From: Plicaturopsis crispa FD-325 SS-3
Lineage: Eukaryota; Basidiomycota; Agaricomycetes; Amylocorticiales; Amylocorticiaceae
Length of the DNA stretch: 64,000 bases
Reading direction: 5' to 3'
Assembly (NCBI GenBank): GCA_000827205.1
Contig: KN832568.1
Location: 317,300 to 381,299 of the forward strand
Numbering within the stretch: position 1 is the stretch's first letter; each line of letters opens with the position of its first letter. The notes under the pieces were generated by a model, which did no database searches, was not told the DNA's origin, and was given only the letters and a program-made list of their open reading frames with translations. Shown piece by piece: positions 1 to 13,794 of this stretch. The translations under genes and the position numbers were made by a program.

Positions 1-3000
1 GGTCAACGCCGACACCTGAGGCAGAAGCGTTCCCTGCGAGAACCTCCGAAACAGCCTTGACGTTTGCGAGATCCAATGTGGGCTCCTTTTGCAGTTTGCT
101 GAAAGAGTAGCTGCCGGTCTTCGGGTCGAGGGAGGCGCGCGCCAAGGGGTTCATGAGGACAGGCTGCTCAAGCTCGTAGGGATACGGGGGTGCCTCCTTG
201 ATCTTGACCAGAGAGTTCGTAATCATCATTTCGCTCATCGCCTTGTACGCCTGCAGCGAACGCGTGCGGTTGCGGGCCTGGTAGACCGCGTATTGCGAGG
301 GCTCGAGAGCACCGAAGAGATAACGGGGATGAACAACGAGCGCGGTTCCACCGACTTGACCGAATCCGAAGGAGGACATAACACCAGCACGGATACCGTC
401 AGTGTGTAGGGACTTGGAAGGGAATACCAGGTAGCGGTGTTCCTGGAAGCGGGCGTCGATGTTGCTGAGAGTCCATGTCAGAATAGGGAGAAGGAATAAA
501 GCAGAAAACATGACTCACTCGCTGTTCCGGTTGCCTGGAACGATACCAGTGCCTACGGACTGTAACAGACCCATCATCTGCCACGACGCTGAACCACCTT
601 TCGAGTGGCCCAACAGACTCTTCTGGGCGATGACGGGAACGGCGTTGCCTTCGGTGCGAGAGATGTTCGTGAACACATCATTCCAAATGGCGGTCTCGTT
701 CTTCTCATTGGCTCCTGTGCTGGTCCCGTGGATGGAGAGCACACCGATATCATCGGCCGTCAGGCCCCAGACAGCGAGTGCACGACGTAGCGGCGCGACT
801 CGAGGATCAGAGCCCTCGAGCATACCGTACATTGCAAGGGCATCCTTGTCTTGGCGGGCAGCCTCCTGCTCAATGTCAGCGACGCGGGAGGACAAGTACT
901 CGTCCTCGACTGTCTCGCCCTGGCTCTTCTGGAAAGCATTTTCCTCACGGAGTTGTGCGTGTTCATGCGTAAGCCATTGGGAAATTTGGCTGCGACGGAA
1001 TGCGAGTTGACGTGAGCGGTATTCGAGGTCAAGCAGGGGAAGAGGATGCTTCGAAGGGATCTGCCTTGCGATTCCGAGGGCACCTTTGCCGGGAGCGGGA
1101 ACGGAACGGCCAGCCTTATCACTATAAAGTGGGTCAACACATGTGGTGGGAAGGATGGAGACGTTCCACTCACGTTGATGTCGAAGTGAAGGCCAGAACA
1201 CCCCGGATCGGGGCACCAAGCTCTAACGCGGTTTTAGCATTCATGACGATGTGTACACCAGTGCCTTGTGCCTCCATGAACTGAGGACCGCGAATTAGCG
1301 GGGGATTGCGACAGCGAAGGACAAAACTCACCCCTGCACGCGTCGTCGTCGCGGGACGGGACATTTCGGTGGGCTCGCGACCCATCGCAAACTCGGTCTC
1401 GGCGTTACTGGTAGCCTTCATATTGGCGAACTCGTATGACCCTTCCTCGCTGATATCATCGAAACCACCGGCGATCATGACTTTGGCCTTGCCTGACAGG
1501 ATTGAGTCACAAGCAATTTCGAGCGATTGCAGCGCCGTGGCACTGCAGACGAGATAAGAGCGCGACCAAACAAAAGGCATGAAACACATACCAAGCTCCG
1601 ACAGGAATCTTAACCGGTCCACTGGACGACATGAGAAGTAGATTAATCCATCCAGCCGTCGTGTTGATGAACCTGTTGCGCAAGGGTCAGCATATGTTAT
1701 CTGGGCTAGTTACTGCACCTACGTTTCTTGCAAAATGTCATTCTGAACCTCCTTCTCGTCACGGCGGTCCTTGAACATCTTGGCCAGCGACTCAGTACCT
1801 CCCATTCCACTGCCAAGACTGGTCCCAACTTCGGACGGGTGAATGTGCTTGTAGAGTTCGTACGGATCCGTTATGCCCGATGCATTGAGGGCTTCCGCAG
1901 TGCAGACGAGGGCCCAGAGCGTGGTACGATCCGTTTGTGCAATGATGTCAGGAGGGATACCATATCTTCCTGCGTCCCAGCCGGTGGGGATCTGGCCAGC
2001 AACCGTGCGACTGAACTTGAATGCCTTGGGGATCATGATCGAGGCGCCCTTCTTGAACTTGACGAACCACTGGCCACCTTCGCCGGCCCAGATATCGCAC
2101 TTGTCGCCGTGCTCGTACTTGAACTTCTCAGCCTCCGCCTCCGCAACCTCAATAGGCTCGAGGTCATGGATGAGCTCGATCTCCTGATTGAAGACCTTCT
2201 TGTTGGGATTGTAGCCGCGGAAGAGCTCAGGTTCTGGAAATCAAATGAGATGGGATTTGCGCAAGAGCGAAAGTAAGACATACCGATTAGTCGAACACCA
2301 GCGTGGCTGAGGATCTCCTTCTCGTAACGGCCCCTCACGTCCTTGTCGTCGACAGGCTCACCGGACTTGACGTCAACCCAGCCAACGTATAGCGAGCCAT
2401 CCTTCAGCCGACCATCGAAATGCTTGATGTAGCCCATCATCCAGGCCATTTCGATCGCGCCCTCGAGCGTGAATTCGCCCCTCGCCTCCATCTCCCATCT
2501 TGTCCGAGAACTACCCCATGGACCGACTTCGGCGAAACCAGTGATGACAATGACCTTTTCGAGATCGATCATGCCTTGCAGCTTGGAAACGTCCTTGAGG
2601 GACTCGACCGATTCGAGAGTGGGGAAGTCGAAGCGGAAGTTGGCTCGAGGAACGACATTGACTGTCTGTAGGACACGCTCAGCTTCTACGCCGTTAATGA
2701 TCTTGAAGTCGGCAGAGTTGTCGCGTGCGATGGCGCGACGAAGTTCTGCTTTCTTGTTCAATTCGAGGCGGACGCGGGTCGTGATGTCGGCGAGGTCGGG
2801 CAAGCGGTCCATGCCACCATTCAGATCGGCCCAGATAGGCTCTACCTGAGTGATGCTAAAGAGCAATGGGTGCATCAATCCAAGGATGTTGAATGCCATC
2901 TCCTTGGCGGAGAAAGTGCGAACACCATGGCTCTCTACTTCTTGAGCGACCATATTCGTGGCGTCCATGAGTCCCGTGCCACGAGTCCATCTGTTAAAAG

Positions 3001-6000
3001 ACAATTAAACCCGCACAGAAGAAAGGATGAGATACTTAAACATACCCAATAACGGCGCCCGCGAGACACAGGTATTCACCCCAGCTTTCAGAGTTCCACC
3101 GGTTGAACAGGGTCTCGAGCGATATCTTGGATTCGGAGTAAAGCCCATCATTTCCGAAAAGGCCGTGGTTGGGAGACAGCGGAAGAATGACTTGGGTGGG
3201 TCGTGTAACGAAGTGACGGCTGGCCTTCTTGTTCTTGACGGCTCCGAGGATGCGAAGAAGATTGACAAGCATAATACGATGTGCGAGCTCTGATTTGTCG
3301 TCAAGACCGTCGATTTCTCTGCCATTTTCGGGTACGGCGGCGAAAGGAAGAATGTAGTCGAGATCAAGACCCAGCGTTGCGTAGATGTAGTCGACGAGGG
3401 CCTCGACATCTTGCTTCGATCCTTGGTTGAAAGGTACGACAGTGAGGGCTGAGCCGCGACTGCCAGAGGTTTGGAAAATGGACTGGTAATACTCCACGGT
3501 CGAACGGTTATACCGCGAGGTGGTGATGACGACGTGCGCGCCCCCAGAAAGCAAACCCTTCAGGATCTCGACACCGATAGAGCCTTTGCCAACACCCGTT
3601 AGGAGAGCATTCTTGTCCTTGAACGTCGTGCCAGATGTGGCGATCTCGTGGAGGATATCGAGATAGACGCTGGTCAGATTGCTGCTGTACTCCCAGCTTG
3701 TCCCGACCTTGCGCTTGAGGTGAAGAAGAGGGACTTTGTCGGCTGAGATCGAAGTACCGCCCGTGATTTGTGGACGCAAGAACTGAGATGATGAGCGCCG
3801 ACTACGAACGGAGCCAACGCGAGGACGAGTCTCAGGACCTTTGCGGAGCGAGCGTACGACACCCTCGTAGAGGGCTTTGATGCGGTTCTTCTGCTCTTGG
3901 CTAATGCCGGGTTGGGACTTCACAACGCTCCAGAGCTTCAAGACATCGTCCTGGACCTTCTGGATGTTGACGGAACCGGAGATTGTGTCCCCGCTTGCCA
4001 TTTCCTCGACATACGCCTCAAGCTTACGGACACCCTCACGAACGACTTCGGAGTATACGATGTCGCCCTTGGCCGTGACCTCAGTATGAGGCGCGGTAGG
4101 GAACGTCACTGTGATAACTCGATCATCAGACACAGCGCACGTTAGTAAAGCACGATGCTCACCATCTTTATAGACGGGGGGTTGCCCGAGAATTTCCTTC
4201 GTGTTGTCGATGAGCTGCTGCCCAAACTTCTTCGCGAGCTGATAAGTTTCGCCGCGGGTTGGGTCGGTACGGTCAATATAGAACTGCATGTAAGTGACGA
4301 GTTCGGGGTCTGCGCGATTGAGGATGTTGATGCAGCGGGCAGTGATCTCACGATCGACAGTGGTGAGACGGCCGAAAATAATGTCGTAGTACATAAGCAG
4401 AACGTCCTGACGCGCCCAGTTCCAGGAGGAGTCGAAATGGCGCGCCTTCAGAGCATCGAATACGGGCTGAATTCCATCGATGTAGGCATCGCCATGTTCC
4501 TTGGCAATGCTGTCGAGGCGCGCTTGAAGCAGTGCAGCGTTGGCTTTCTCTTGATCGTGGGCGATTTCCCCCGCGCGGGCATCGCGCTTCAAGTACCGCA
4601 TGTAAAGGGCGATTTGCTGCGCTGCGAACTGCTCTTGCTCGGCTTGGAACTTGATGAACTCTTCACTGTTGATAGTGGGACCACCCGAGCCACCTCCACC
4701 GCCAGACGCCGCTGCACCCGAAGACAGAGAGATGCCTGCGCGCTGAGCGTAGGTAGCAACGACACCGTCAAGCCATGCCTTAGCCTCCGGCTCAGATGCG
4801 AGTCGCTTCGGTGGTTCGTGAGTAGTTGCGAGGAGCAGGACTGCATCAGACCGAGATGGACCCAATCCCCAAGTCTTGGATAGATATGCCTTGATGGCAG
4901 AGCTGTTGAAGCCTCCAGGCATTTTACCGCCGATCAAGCGTGAGATGAGACCCGAGGTGTACTTGCCCAAGGCGCCGGAGTAACCTACACCGAGACCTGA
5001 TGCCAACTCCTCGAGAGGAAGTTCTTCGCCCTTCTCAGGAGCCGACGTGAACTCGAGCTGAAGATCGCCCAAAATCTCGTTCTGAAGGGTCGACTTGCCG
5101 CCGACGAGGTCCTTGATCGACTTGGAGAGTGGAACCTCCTCGACTTTCTTCTTGAGTTTCTGCGCGACAATGACACTGAGAACATCGGCTGCCTTGATAG
5201 GTGCGTCCTCGATCGATGTGGCGGGACCGGAAGGCGCAGCTACGGCGACGGCGACAGGCGCAGGGGCGCTAGCCGTTGGAGCAGGTGCGGGAGAATCCGA
5301 GGGAGCCTCCGCCGCTGGTTCGTCGAGTTCATCCTCGAACTGATAATATATTTCTTTGCTGTTCTTCGCGTGGCAAAGAATGGTGCGAGTGTGGCTGACG
5401 GAATCATCCTCGGCCTCGTATTTGGCCTTGAGCGTGCGAGTCGCCATGCCAGTCAGCGTGGGAGATGGACCAAGCTCGATGAATCGCTCGAACGAATATT
5501 CTGTGAAGAGGCGGTCTTGTGTTTCAATCCATCGAACAGGAGAAGCGAATTGATAGGCGAGGAGCTCGACGAGTATGATATAGGCAAGTTTTTGGCGTTG
5601 CTCGGGGCTGGCCCAGTTCTCTTCGTCCCACTTCTTCAGCACCTTGTCGAGCCGGGGGGAAGACGTCTGGTCATAGATGAGTTGTGCATAGTCGCGAGAT
5701 ACCTCGAACGGTTTGGCGACGAGATTTGGTATGTATTTGCCAATGAGCGTGTCTGGGTTGAGATGAGCGGCATTGATCTTCTTCGAGAGGTCTGTATACA
5801 CACGTTAACAGATTGAAACGTGGCACAATGAAGAATCTACTTACAAGCCCTGAATGGAAGAACGCCGGCCCACAGATAGCGAGAGTGGAAGGGAACATCG
5901 ATACCAGGCAGGGGGATGGTTGCAAAGCCACGTTCGAGCTTTATGTGCCCCTCTGCCTGTTGCTGCTCCTGCGCGGTTTCGAAACACGACTTGACGATGT

Positions 6001-9000
6001 CACCGAGCATCTCCTTGACCTTCTCGACAGTAAATGTCTCGGTCAACTGTTAGATGGAGATGGTTAAGGCAACGCCATATAACAAATCAAATACGATACT
6101 GACCTTCGCGATGTCAATTTTCTGAACCTTCAGGTAGTTGAGTACATTCGTCATGGTCTGCAGAGCAATGAGCTCTCCGGCACAGACGTATTGCTGACCC
6201 TGAATTCCACAGGCATTAGAGATAGTAGATAGACAATAACAAAGAAAACCGTTACCTCGACGTTGTAGTTAACGATCTCCAACAAAGTGCCCGTCGAGGT
6301 GGAAATGTTGTCGACAACTTCCCGAAGAGCTGCGTCCGAGAAAGTCTTCGAGATTCTGCTGGGGTTGACAGCACACATAGCGTAGTTGGAGCGGTTCTTG
6401 GAGTCACGCTCCACCGCGCGTTGCATTGTGATGCCACGGTAGAACACGACATCGACGAGGGCCGAGATGGGCAGAACGTCGGCGATCGACGCCAAGGCAG
6501 AGTACTCGCCCAAAGAATGTCCAGCAAATGCACAGTCGCGCTGGATGAATCCCTTGACGCGCATATCCTCGAATGCCGCCTTCTCGGTCACGACGAGGGC
6601 GATCTGGGCGAACTGAGTCGCAAACAGCAAGCCCGAGGGATGACTGAACGTGTACTTCGGGGTGCGCGCGTCGATGTCGCCGAAAAGGGGGAGAGTCCTC
6701 ACGTTGCCGTCCCTATCCATGGTGTCGTATGTCATGTCCATGTAACGCTGACGAATGGCTTGGCCCTTGATACCACCGAAATGGATGGTCTTCTCTTTGG
6801 GGTTGTCCTTGACGATCTCGACGATCGAGAAGCCGTATACAGCGAGCAGATGAACATCAGCGGCCTCCCAAACGGCGCGAGCGGCAGCGGAGGTGTTGTA
6901 GAGCTCCATGCCCATGCCAGGCTCCTGAGAGCCCTGGCCAGTGAAGACGTAGACGGTGGTGGCCTGCGCAACTTCGGCTGACCCGTCGAGAACCTTGTCC
7001 CCGCGGTCGTTGAACGTCTCGATCTTGACCGCTAGGTTGCCGTCCCGCATGCCTATGTGGCGGATCTTGACGGAGAGCTCGTCTCCGGGCAGTACCATAC
7101 CGACGAACGAGACGTCATACCTACAAGGAACGTTAACATAGACGATGAGTTATAAGACGAAATATACTCACGCAAGAACCCGCTCGGGGTGGCCTTGAGC
7201 AACGACATTCTCGACGTAGCGACGCGTGGCAGCGCTGGACCACAGGCCGTGCGTGATGGTGCCGGGGAGGGATGCGTAGTCTGCAAAATATGGATTGATG
7301 TGGATTGGATTGAAGTCCCCGGAAATCTTGGAGTATGGCTCGTTGGTGAGGGGCGAATTGAAAACAGTGGGGCCGGCAGCCGCAGTCATGCTATATCCAT
7401 CGTTCGGGAGAGGGATGAGGAGACCTTGAGGGGAGCCATTACGCTGCAGATATGCAACGACGGGGTTCCCTTGGCATTCCTCTTGCTCGAAGTCGACCGA
7501 GCCCACCTTGTCAAGACGTTTGAGGTAGTTGCGAACATAGATCTCGCCCGCAACTGACACATCACGGTAAGAGGTCTTGTCCTTGTACGTGACCTTGGAC
7601 TTGACGCGGAAGATCAGCTCGGCGCCGGCCTGAAGGGGCTGCGTCTCATCGTCCCACTCGAACCATTCCTTGGACTGGAGAACGCCAACGTCGGAGTCGC
7701 TCGCAAGCTTGACCACATAGTCGGGCTCGTCGGTGGTCTCGAAAGTGTTCTCGTAATCGCTGAAACGCCCACGGTACAAGAACGAGGAGACGACTTCGAC
7801 GACGGCTTGACCATCGCGGTAGACGTGGCCCTTGACTTTGACCACCTTGCCGGCGTCGGTGTTGGTAACTGAAGCAATGCTGGCCTTCGCTTTGCATACA
7901 TCGCCGGCTTGCAAGATCCTTGCACCATCGACCATGCGGAAGCCGTTAGACAGATGCACGAGCTTCAAAAGGTCGCCATCAATGTCCGCAGGGAAAATCG
8001 ACTTCATGATGGCCTGGTTTCAATGCGGTCAGTATCACGGAGCAAAATAGAATACGGTAGCCAACACTGACCTGCCAGCCCGTCACGATCGCAAAGTCCA
8101 TGGGCGCCTTGACGCCGTCGTTCCTGGCGGTCTTGAACGACTCGCCCTGGTTGCCGACGACATTGCAGAAAGTCTCGACATCGGCACCCTCGATCTTGAC
8201 CTCAGGGCCCTCAAAAGTCTCCCGGATGTCGATCTCGGGGAGCACAGCATTGTCGCCGAACCAGAGCTTCCAGTAGAACTCCTTGATGCGCGTGTTGCGC
8301 CCGTCAGCGACTTCGTGGATGGGTGAGGAGCCCGTGGAAGGCTTGTACAAAAACTTGAGATAAAGGGGCACTGAAACGTCCCGGCGGTCCTCGAAGACGG
8401 TAATGTCGATGGCGTTGGTTGACGGGTCGTGCGTGACCTCGACGGCCTTGAAAGCGGATTTGTGCTTGCCGTAGGAACGAGCAGCACCGTACACCGTTAT
8501 GGACCGAACGGCGTCGCCGTCGAGAGCCACAACAACCTTCTGTCCCGCGCGAGGTGCGAGAAGCCTGCTGACCGGGTTGTCGATGTACGAAGTACCCTGG
8601 ACGATAATGGGCGACGTGAGGAGAGCCCTCTGCCAGCTCAGCTTCGATCCTGCCAACTCCTGGAGCCACTGCGACGCCGCCGGAACGTTCTCGCCGATGG
8701 TGTATGTGATCTCGCTTGCCGACTCCACACGCTCGACACCGGACACAGGGACCACAGCCGCAGTCTTGGGGGCCAAGTAGTCGATCGTCGGAATCTTGCT
8801 CTCATCTCCGCCGTACTGCTGCTCGAGCAGTTTGGCGACGAGCTCGGCGTTGATGTTGCCCAGAAGGTCCTTGATAGGCTCGTCCTTGACCTTGGCGTGC
8901 TTGACAGCAACAGGACCCTGAAGAATGCAGACACGCTGCGGGTCCTGATCGAAGACTGCCTCGATATCCTCAGCAGCCCAGAGGGAGTCCTACAGGAAGG

Positions 9001-12000
9001 GAGTAAGTCCCAAAACATTAAAGATAAAGAGCGGTGCGCACCTTCTTGAACCACACCTCAAAGTTAGCATCGAGAATGGGGATGAAAGGCGCTGGTTTCT
9101 GGCCGGGCCGCTGAGAGATAGTGAGGAAGTAGGCCTTGTCTTCAGAAGCCAAAAGCTGCTCGGAGGCCAGAGGGTAAGTGTTGAAAAACTGCTCAATGAA
9201 GGGCAGCGGGTCGTCCAGAGTCTTGAACGACTGCAAGATGGAGGGCTTGGGCCCATGACCGTTGACACCAGCGAAGCGCTCCTCGACGCGCCTCAACCAG
9301 TCACCAGTCAGATTCCTCAGGGACACATCTATCCATCGCTTCTCGTGGGCGACGAACATGAGCCTAACCATCCGCAGCGCGACCTCCTCGTACGTCATGT
9401 CGCCGAGGTCGCTCGCGACGCTGCCGTCCTTCTTCCAGCCAAACCATGGCTTGCTGAAGTCCTTGTTGAGCTTGCCAATAACCTCTGCTCGGCGCTCCGT
9501 CAACCAAGACACACGCTTCTCCTTCGGTAGCTTGAACACGGTGTCGTCGAACTCCTTCCACAGCTTGACGCCACGCGTGGCGACCTTGTGGATGGGCTCG
9601 CCGAGCTCAGAGCGCACGGTGAGGATGCCGCCCGTGGGCTTCGCGTATGTGCCCTCCCAGGCACCGTCGTCGACGCCAGACGCAGCCACGATGAGGTCCT
9701 TGACGGACGAGCTCGTGTGCGCCTCCTTGGCGACCATGACACGACTAGCGAAGAGGAAGCCGTCGAAGGGCATCCGCTGCACGCCATAGCCCTGCACCGA
9801 CCACTCTCCAGACAGGTACGGCCACACATCTTCAGCTGCACCAAAGCCGGACCCTGCGACCAGCGAAATGTTCTCCTGCTCGCGGATCGCGCGGTAGGTC
9901 GACAATATGGGCTGGTGGAAGTCTTCGTACGAGTGGTGTCCACCAGCGCGTCCTCCTGTCCACTGCAGAATGATAGGGAAGTCGGGGTTCGCCTTGGCGA
10001 TGCTGACAACCTGCCGAATGCCGTCGACCGACCCTGGCTTGAACGCGACGTGCTTGATGCCTGCATCCCTCAGGCCGCCAATAATCTCGACAGCCTTCTC
10101 CGTGCTGGGGATGCCAGCAGCCACGCAGAAACCTTCAATGGGCAGACCCTCCTTGCGCATCTCCTGCCACAGCGGGAATTGGAACCCGAACTGGCGCGGG
10201 TTGATGTAGAGGGAATTGAGCGTGATGCCGACGCCCGCGGGGATGTTCGCTTGGATCTCTGCGACCTTCGCACGGAGGGCGGCGGCGTTGTAGTGGCCCC
10301 CACCGGCGAGCTCAACGTGGTACCCTGCCGCGAGGACAGCGCTGACGAAGCCGGCCTTGACGGTCGTGGGCGTCATGCCCGCCACCATGATCGGGGGCTT
10401 CCCGAGCAGACGTGAGAACGGCGTGTCAATATGGATCGTGCCATCGCTATGAACACATACACGATTAGCTTCTGCGCTCACAAGAGGCCGAAGACGCGTT
10501 CATACCTTGTGCGAACCAATCCGGGCGCCCATTTCTTGCTCCACCACTCCTCGTACTTGACGTTCTGCGCGTCGTACAGCTCTGCGTCGCCCTTCGCCTT
10601 GTCTCCGACTACCACGACGCGCACACCGCGCCCATCGACATTGCGGGCCGTGAGCGGGCCGATACCCGAAAGCCCTCCAGGGCCGAAATCCACCGCATGG
10701 GTTGCAGTCTCGGGGAACTTGGTCGCAAGCGTCCAATGGATCGGCGACGTGAAAATCTGATCGCATAGCGAGCGAGTCACCGACGACTTCAAGTCTCGGA
10801 GATCAGATCCTGGATTAGGGTGATGGGGATAATGGTCAGCGTTGCACTGATGTATGCGGGATCAATCAATCATATGCTTACCGTCCTCAGTGTTAAAAAC
10901 TGGGATACCCAGATCGCCCGCCTGCCACAACTCCTCGCCTTCCAGATCCTCTTGAATCAACTTATCTGCTGCGCCACTGAGATATTCGCTGTGGTACGGG
11001 ACCGCGATGACCAGGAAGCGCACCGAGAACACAGGCTTGCGTTGCGAGAACTGCACCTTGCTCTGGTCAAGGCCGCTCGGGGCGCGCACTTTCCGCAAGC
11101 TCGTGACGAGGCCGTAGAGCGCACGTGCAGGGCCGGTCACGACGAAGGCCTTTGGCCCGTTGTGGAGGGACACGAACAGCTTGGCATTCGCAGGTAGGTG
11201 CTTGTTTGTCTTCTCGATGTGGGGCGTGAGCTCCTTGAGCGCCAGCCCTGTGACCGACAACATGGGACTTGGGGAGCCCTCGCCGCCTTCGATGGCATCC
11301 TGGACGATGGACGGCTCGAGGGCGAGGACGGGGAACGCCTGCTGGCCGCGGAGACCGGAGAAGAAAAGCCAGCGGAGGGCCTTGAGAGAGTTTTCGGTGA
11401 ACGACTCGAACGTCGTGGAGGCCGCGATAGCGACGGCGGAGACGATGCCCTGCGAATGGCCTGTCGCGCCGGCGATGCGGCTGCGCAGTTCACCCGGGGA
11501 GAGGCCCGACACGCGGGCAACAACGAGGTACTGGACGAGCTGGGTAAGCCCGATGATGGGGAAAGAGACTGGTACGGTGGCGAGGTACGCGACCGGCGGA
11601 CGCGGGGTGGTCCCATTCAACCACGAAATAACATCCAGCCCGTGATCGTAGAAACTTGTGTCCCGACGCGAAGTCGCGAGCGGCGCAAGCACTTCCTTCG
11701 TGACAGTAGCGATGTACGGTGCGACAAAGGGGGTGTACAGGTCGTATAACGCCTGCAGCTCGTCGAAGTAGACCTCGTTTGTCCCCTGCCCACCGAAGAG
11801 GGCGAAAATGGACGCGTCACCTTTGGCCGCAGCTGCAAGTAGCGCAGACTGAGGTGCGCGGGGGACATCTGCTACTTTAGCCTCTTCGAGCGCGGCTGCT
11901 GCAGCGAAGAAGGCGGAAATGACGGTCTTGCGTACGTCCGCGTCAAAAGTCGCGGCGAGCGAGTGGACGTCTTTCGACGCGAGGAAGGTGTCGATGAAGT

Positions 12001-12359
12001 GCGTGTAGACGTTTAGGAGGAGCGCGGTACGCGCTGTAGTTGATTGGGGCTCGTCGTGTAGTTTGTGTGCGACAAACGCGAGGAAACGCGCGGCCAGTTC
12101 TACGGTGGCTTCTGTAGCATCTTCGAGCTCTATAGTCGTGTCTATGGCATCTATGAGGGTCTGGGAGTGTGTAAAGTCGTCTCGTAAGACTTCAGCTGCG
12201 ATCCATTCGTCAGGTTCGGTGGACACTGGTATGGCAATCTAAGGAGAGTTAGCGACCGCAATTGACCACGCGGCGACGAGAACGCACTCTAATTTTGCCC
12301 GTAGAGATGATAATTGGGCGTGTCGCGATCGACAGCTGGCAGGAAGTAGTCGCAGCCAT
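1..12359 (-). CDS. fas: Single-chain fungal type I fatty acid synthase (fused beta-alpha), 3' end cut by window
   Basis: Cytosolic enzyme making long-chain acyl-CoA from acetyl-CoA and malonyl-CoA. Domains in order on the minus strand: acetyltransferase (about 12200-10900, GHSQG), enoyl reductase (10450-9100, GRAGGHH), dehydratase (8700-7180, [11 protein letters not shown]), malonyl/palmitoyl transferase (7000-5500, GHSLGEY), acyl carrier protein (Ser codon 5091-5093 in GGKSTLQ), ketoreductase (about 3700-2990, GVGKGSIG and YSESK) and ketosynthase (2100-500, Cys-His-His with HGTST and GHSKGG). Sequence runs out at GVGVD, the first residues of the phosphopantetheinyl transferase, so only that domain is missing. 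Start 12359 (MAATTSC) joins the next exon through intron 12239-12287; other clear introns are 10810-10881, 10447-10505, 1543-1591 and 1281-1331, about sixteen in all. The beta-like C-terminus (YIPNL..AKPF) runs straight into the alpha-like start ([17 protein letters not shown]) around 5750-5500. Only one ACP is visible. Roughly 3,800 residues lie in the window. Confidence 0.97.
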
Positions 12360-13794
12360 GTTTTAAGCCTGTCTTACGAGGACAAGACCAAGAGAGATGG
12401 GGGGGACTGAGTAACGAACGACCGACCAAAACCTGTTAAATATGAGCAGTCCCCAATGCCCCAGACCCCCAGCGGAAAAAATACGCGTAGGCTTGATCTG
12501 GAAACACCCCTATCTTTTACGTCGGTCCCTCAGTTTCCATGTTTCTTTTTGTTGCTGGCTGCCGCTTTATTCACGTCAAACAAGACAGTGCTGCTGTCAA
12601 AATGCGTTTTCACACTACAAATCGCCCGTAAAGTCACACTGGGCGCCAAGGGGACCGACGCAACAGCGCTTTAACCATCTTCAAGTCGAAGCCAACATCA
12701 TACATGCGCACTGCGCAGGGCGCACATTGGGTGCACCGTCGCCGCCGGCGACGAGAAGCCGCACCCTGTAGATGAATCCAAGCATTCAAGTTGACAAGGT
12801 AAGTAGACTGTGAGACACTCCGTATTCTTCACTTCAGTCATCAAATCATCATGTTTCCAAGAAAAGCAGGCCCCCATGTCTCTAATCGCCCAAGAATCGC
12901 CCCAAACAAGAGCACCCGGACCTGCCTACTAAGCAGTTCTGCGGATCGCGTGTTTGACCACGTCGCCTTCTTGAAGTTGTAAGCACGTTATCACTTGCAT
13001 ATGTGGTTAATCAAGACTCAAGACAAGATAGCCACGTTGCCGCTCAATGTACGATTCCCTCGATGTGCATACGATTCGCTGACTCCCACTTCCATCTTCA
13101 CTCCGAAGGGCCTGAAATGCCACCTCTAATCTCTCTTACACACCAAGGTAAATCTGTTGCACCGGACGCGCGAAGCCTTGGAATTTGTGGACGCTCAGAA
13201 AACTCTCCATCTCCGGAGGAGCGTTGGACACAACGAACCGGATGAACGAGCCCCCCCCCCCCCCCCATTGCTATGTAGGCGCTGGTGCATCTAGCCGTAG
13301 CCAGCACAGCGCTCAGACGCAGGCCCTCCTTTGTGTCCTGCACAAAACCCGTATACGCCCGGCCTTCGCTGCGTGGATGGAGGGAGCGCAAATGCCCGGA
13401 ACGGGTCCCGCTTGTTCGCTTCCTCGCGCGTGTCGTATCTCGGAGCTGAGCACACGCAGCGGGGAGGAGTGGCCTGGGAATGAGCTGGTTGTATGTACTT
13501 CTCGCTTTGTATAGACGAACCATTCCAATCTACACGAAATGTGATATCTCTTGTTGGCAAGGACCCTAGCTTTACAGTGGCTAGTCGGGTTATATACAAA
13601 CCTTGATTTGGTCGCGATATGTACTTGGGTCGTGATCGTTTTCACCTCGGTAAAAAGTTGCGTCGTGCGCGCTTCATTCTTTGACTCTCAGAGTCTCACG
13701 TCGACGACGGTAACGCAACGAGAGTGTCAAGGGAGCAGCAACTGCAATACATAACCTGGTCTGTCTTTCCTTTCATTCACGAAACACTGCTCTG
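12360..13794. other. Intergenic: FAS promoter side and F-box gene upstream
   Basis: No convincing gene. It separates the divergently read FAS and F-box genes. The FAS-proximal part has pyrimidine-rich tracts. A run of 16 cytosines lies at 13251-13266. Short open frames here lack domain similarity or splice-supported extension. Confidence 0.6.
13251..13266. repeat. Poly(C) homopolymer, 16 nt
   Basis: An uninterrupted run of 16 C on the plus strand between the FAS and F-box genes. Such runs are prone to length polymorphism and sequencing error, so the exact length is uncertain. Confidence 0.9.

Noticed and set aside
9588-10415. 275-codon plus-strand frame opposite the FAS enoyl reductase
   Set aside because: Antisense to a strongly conserved domain; GC-rich codon usage creates such mirror frames. 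Similar frames at 4155-4883 and 8429-9049 were dropped for the same reason.
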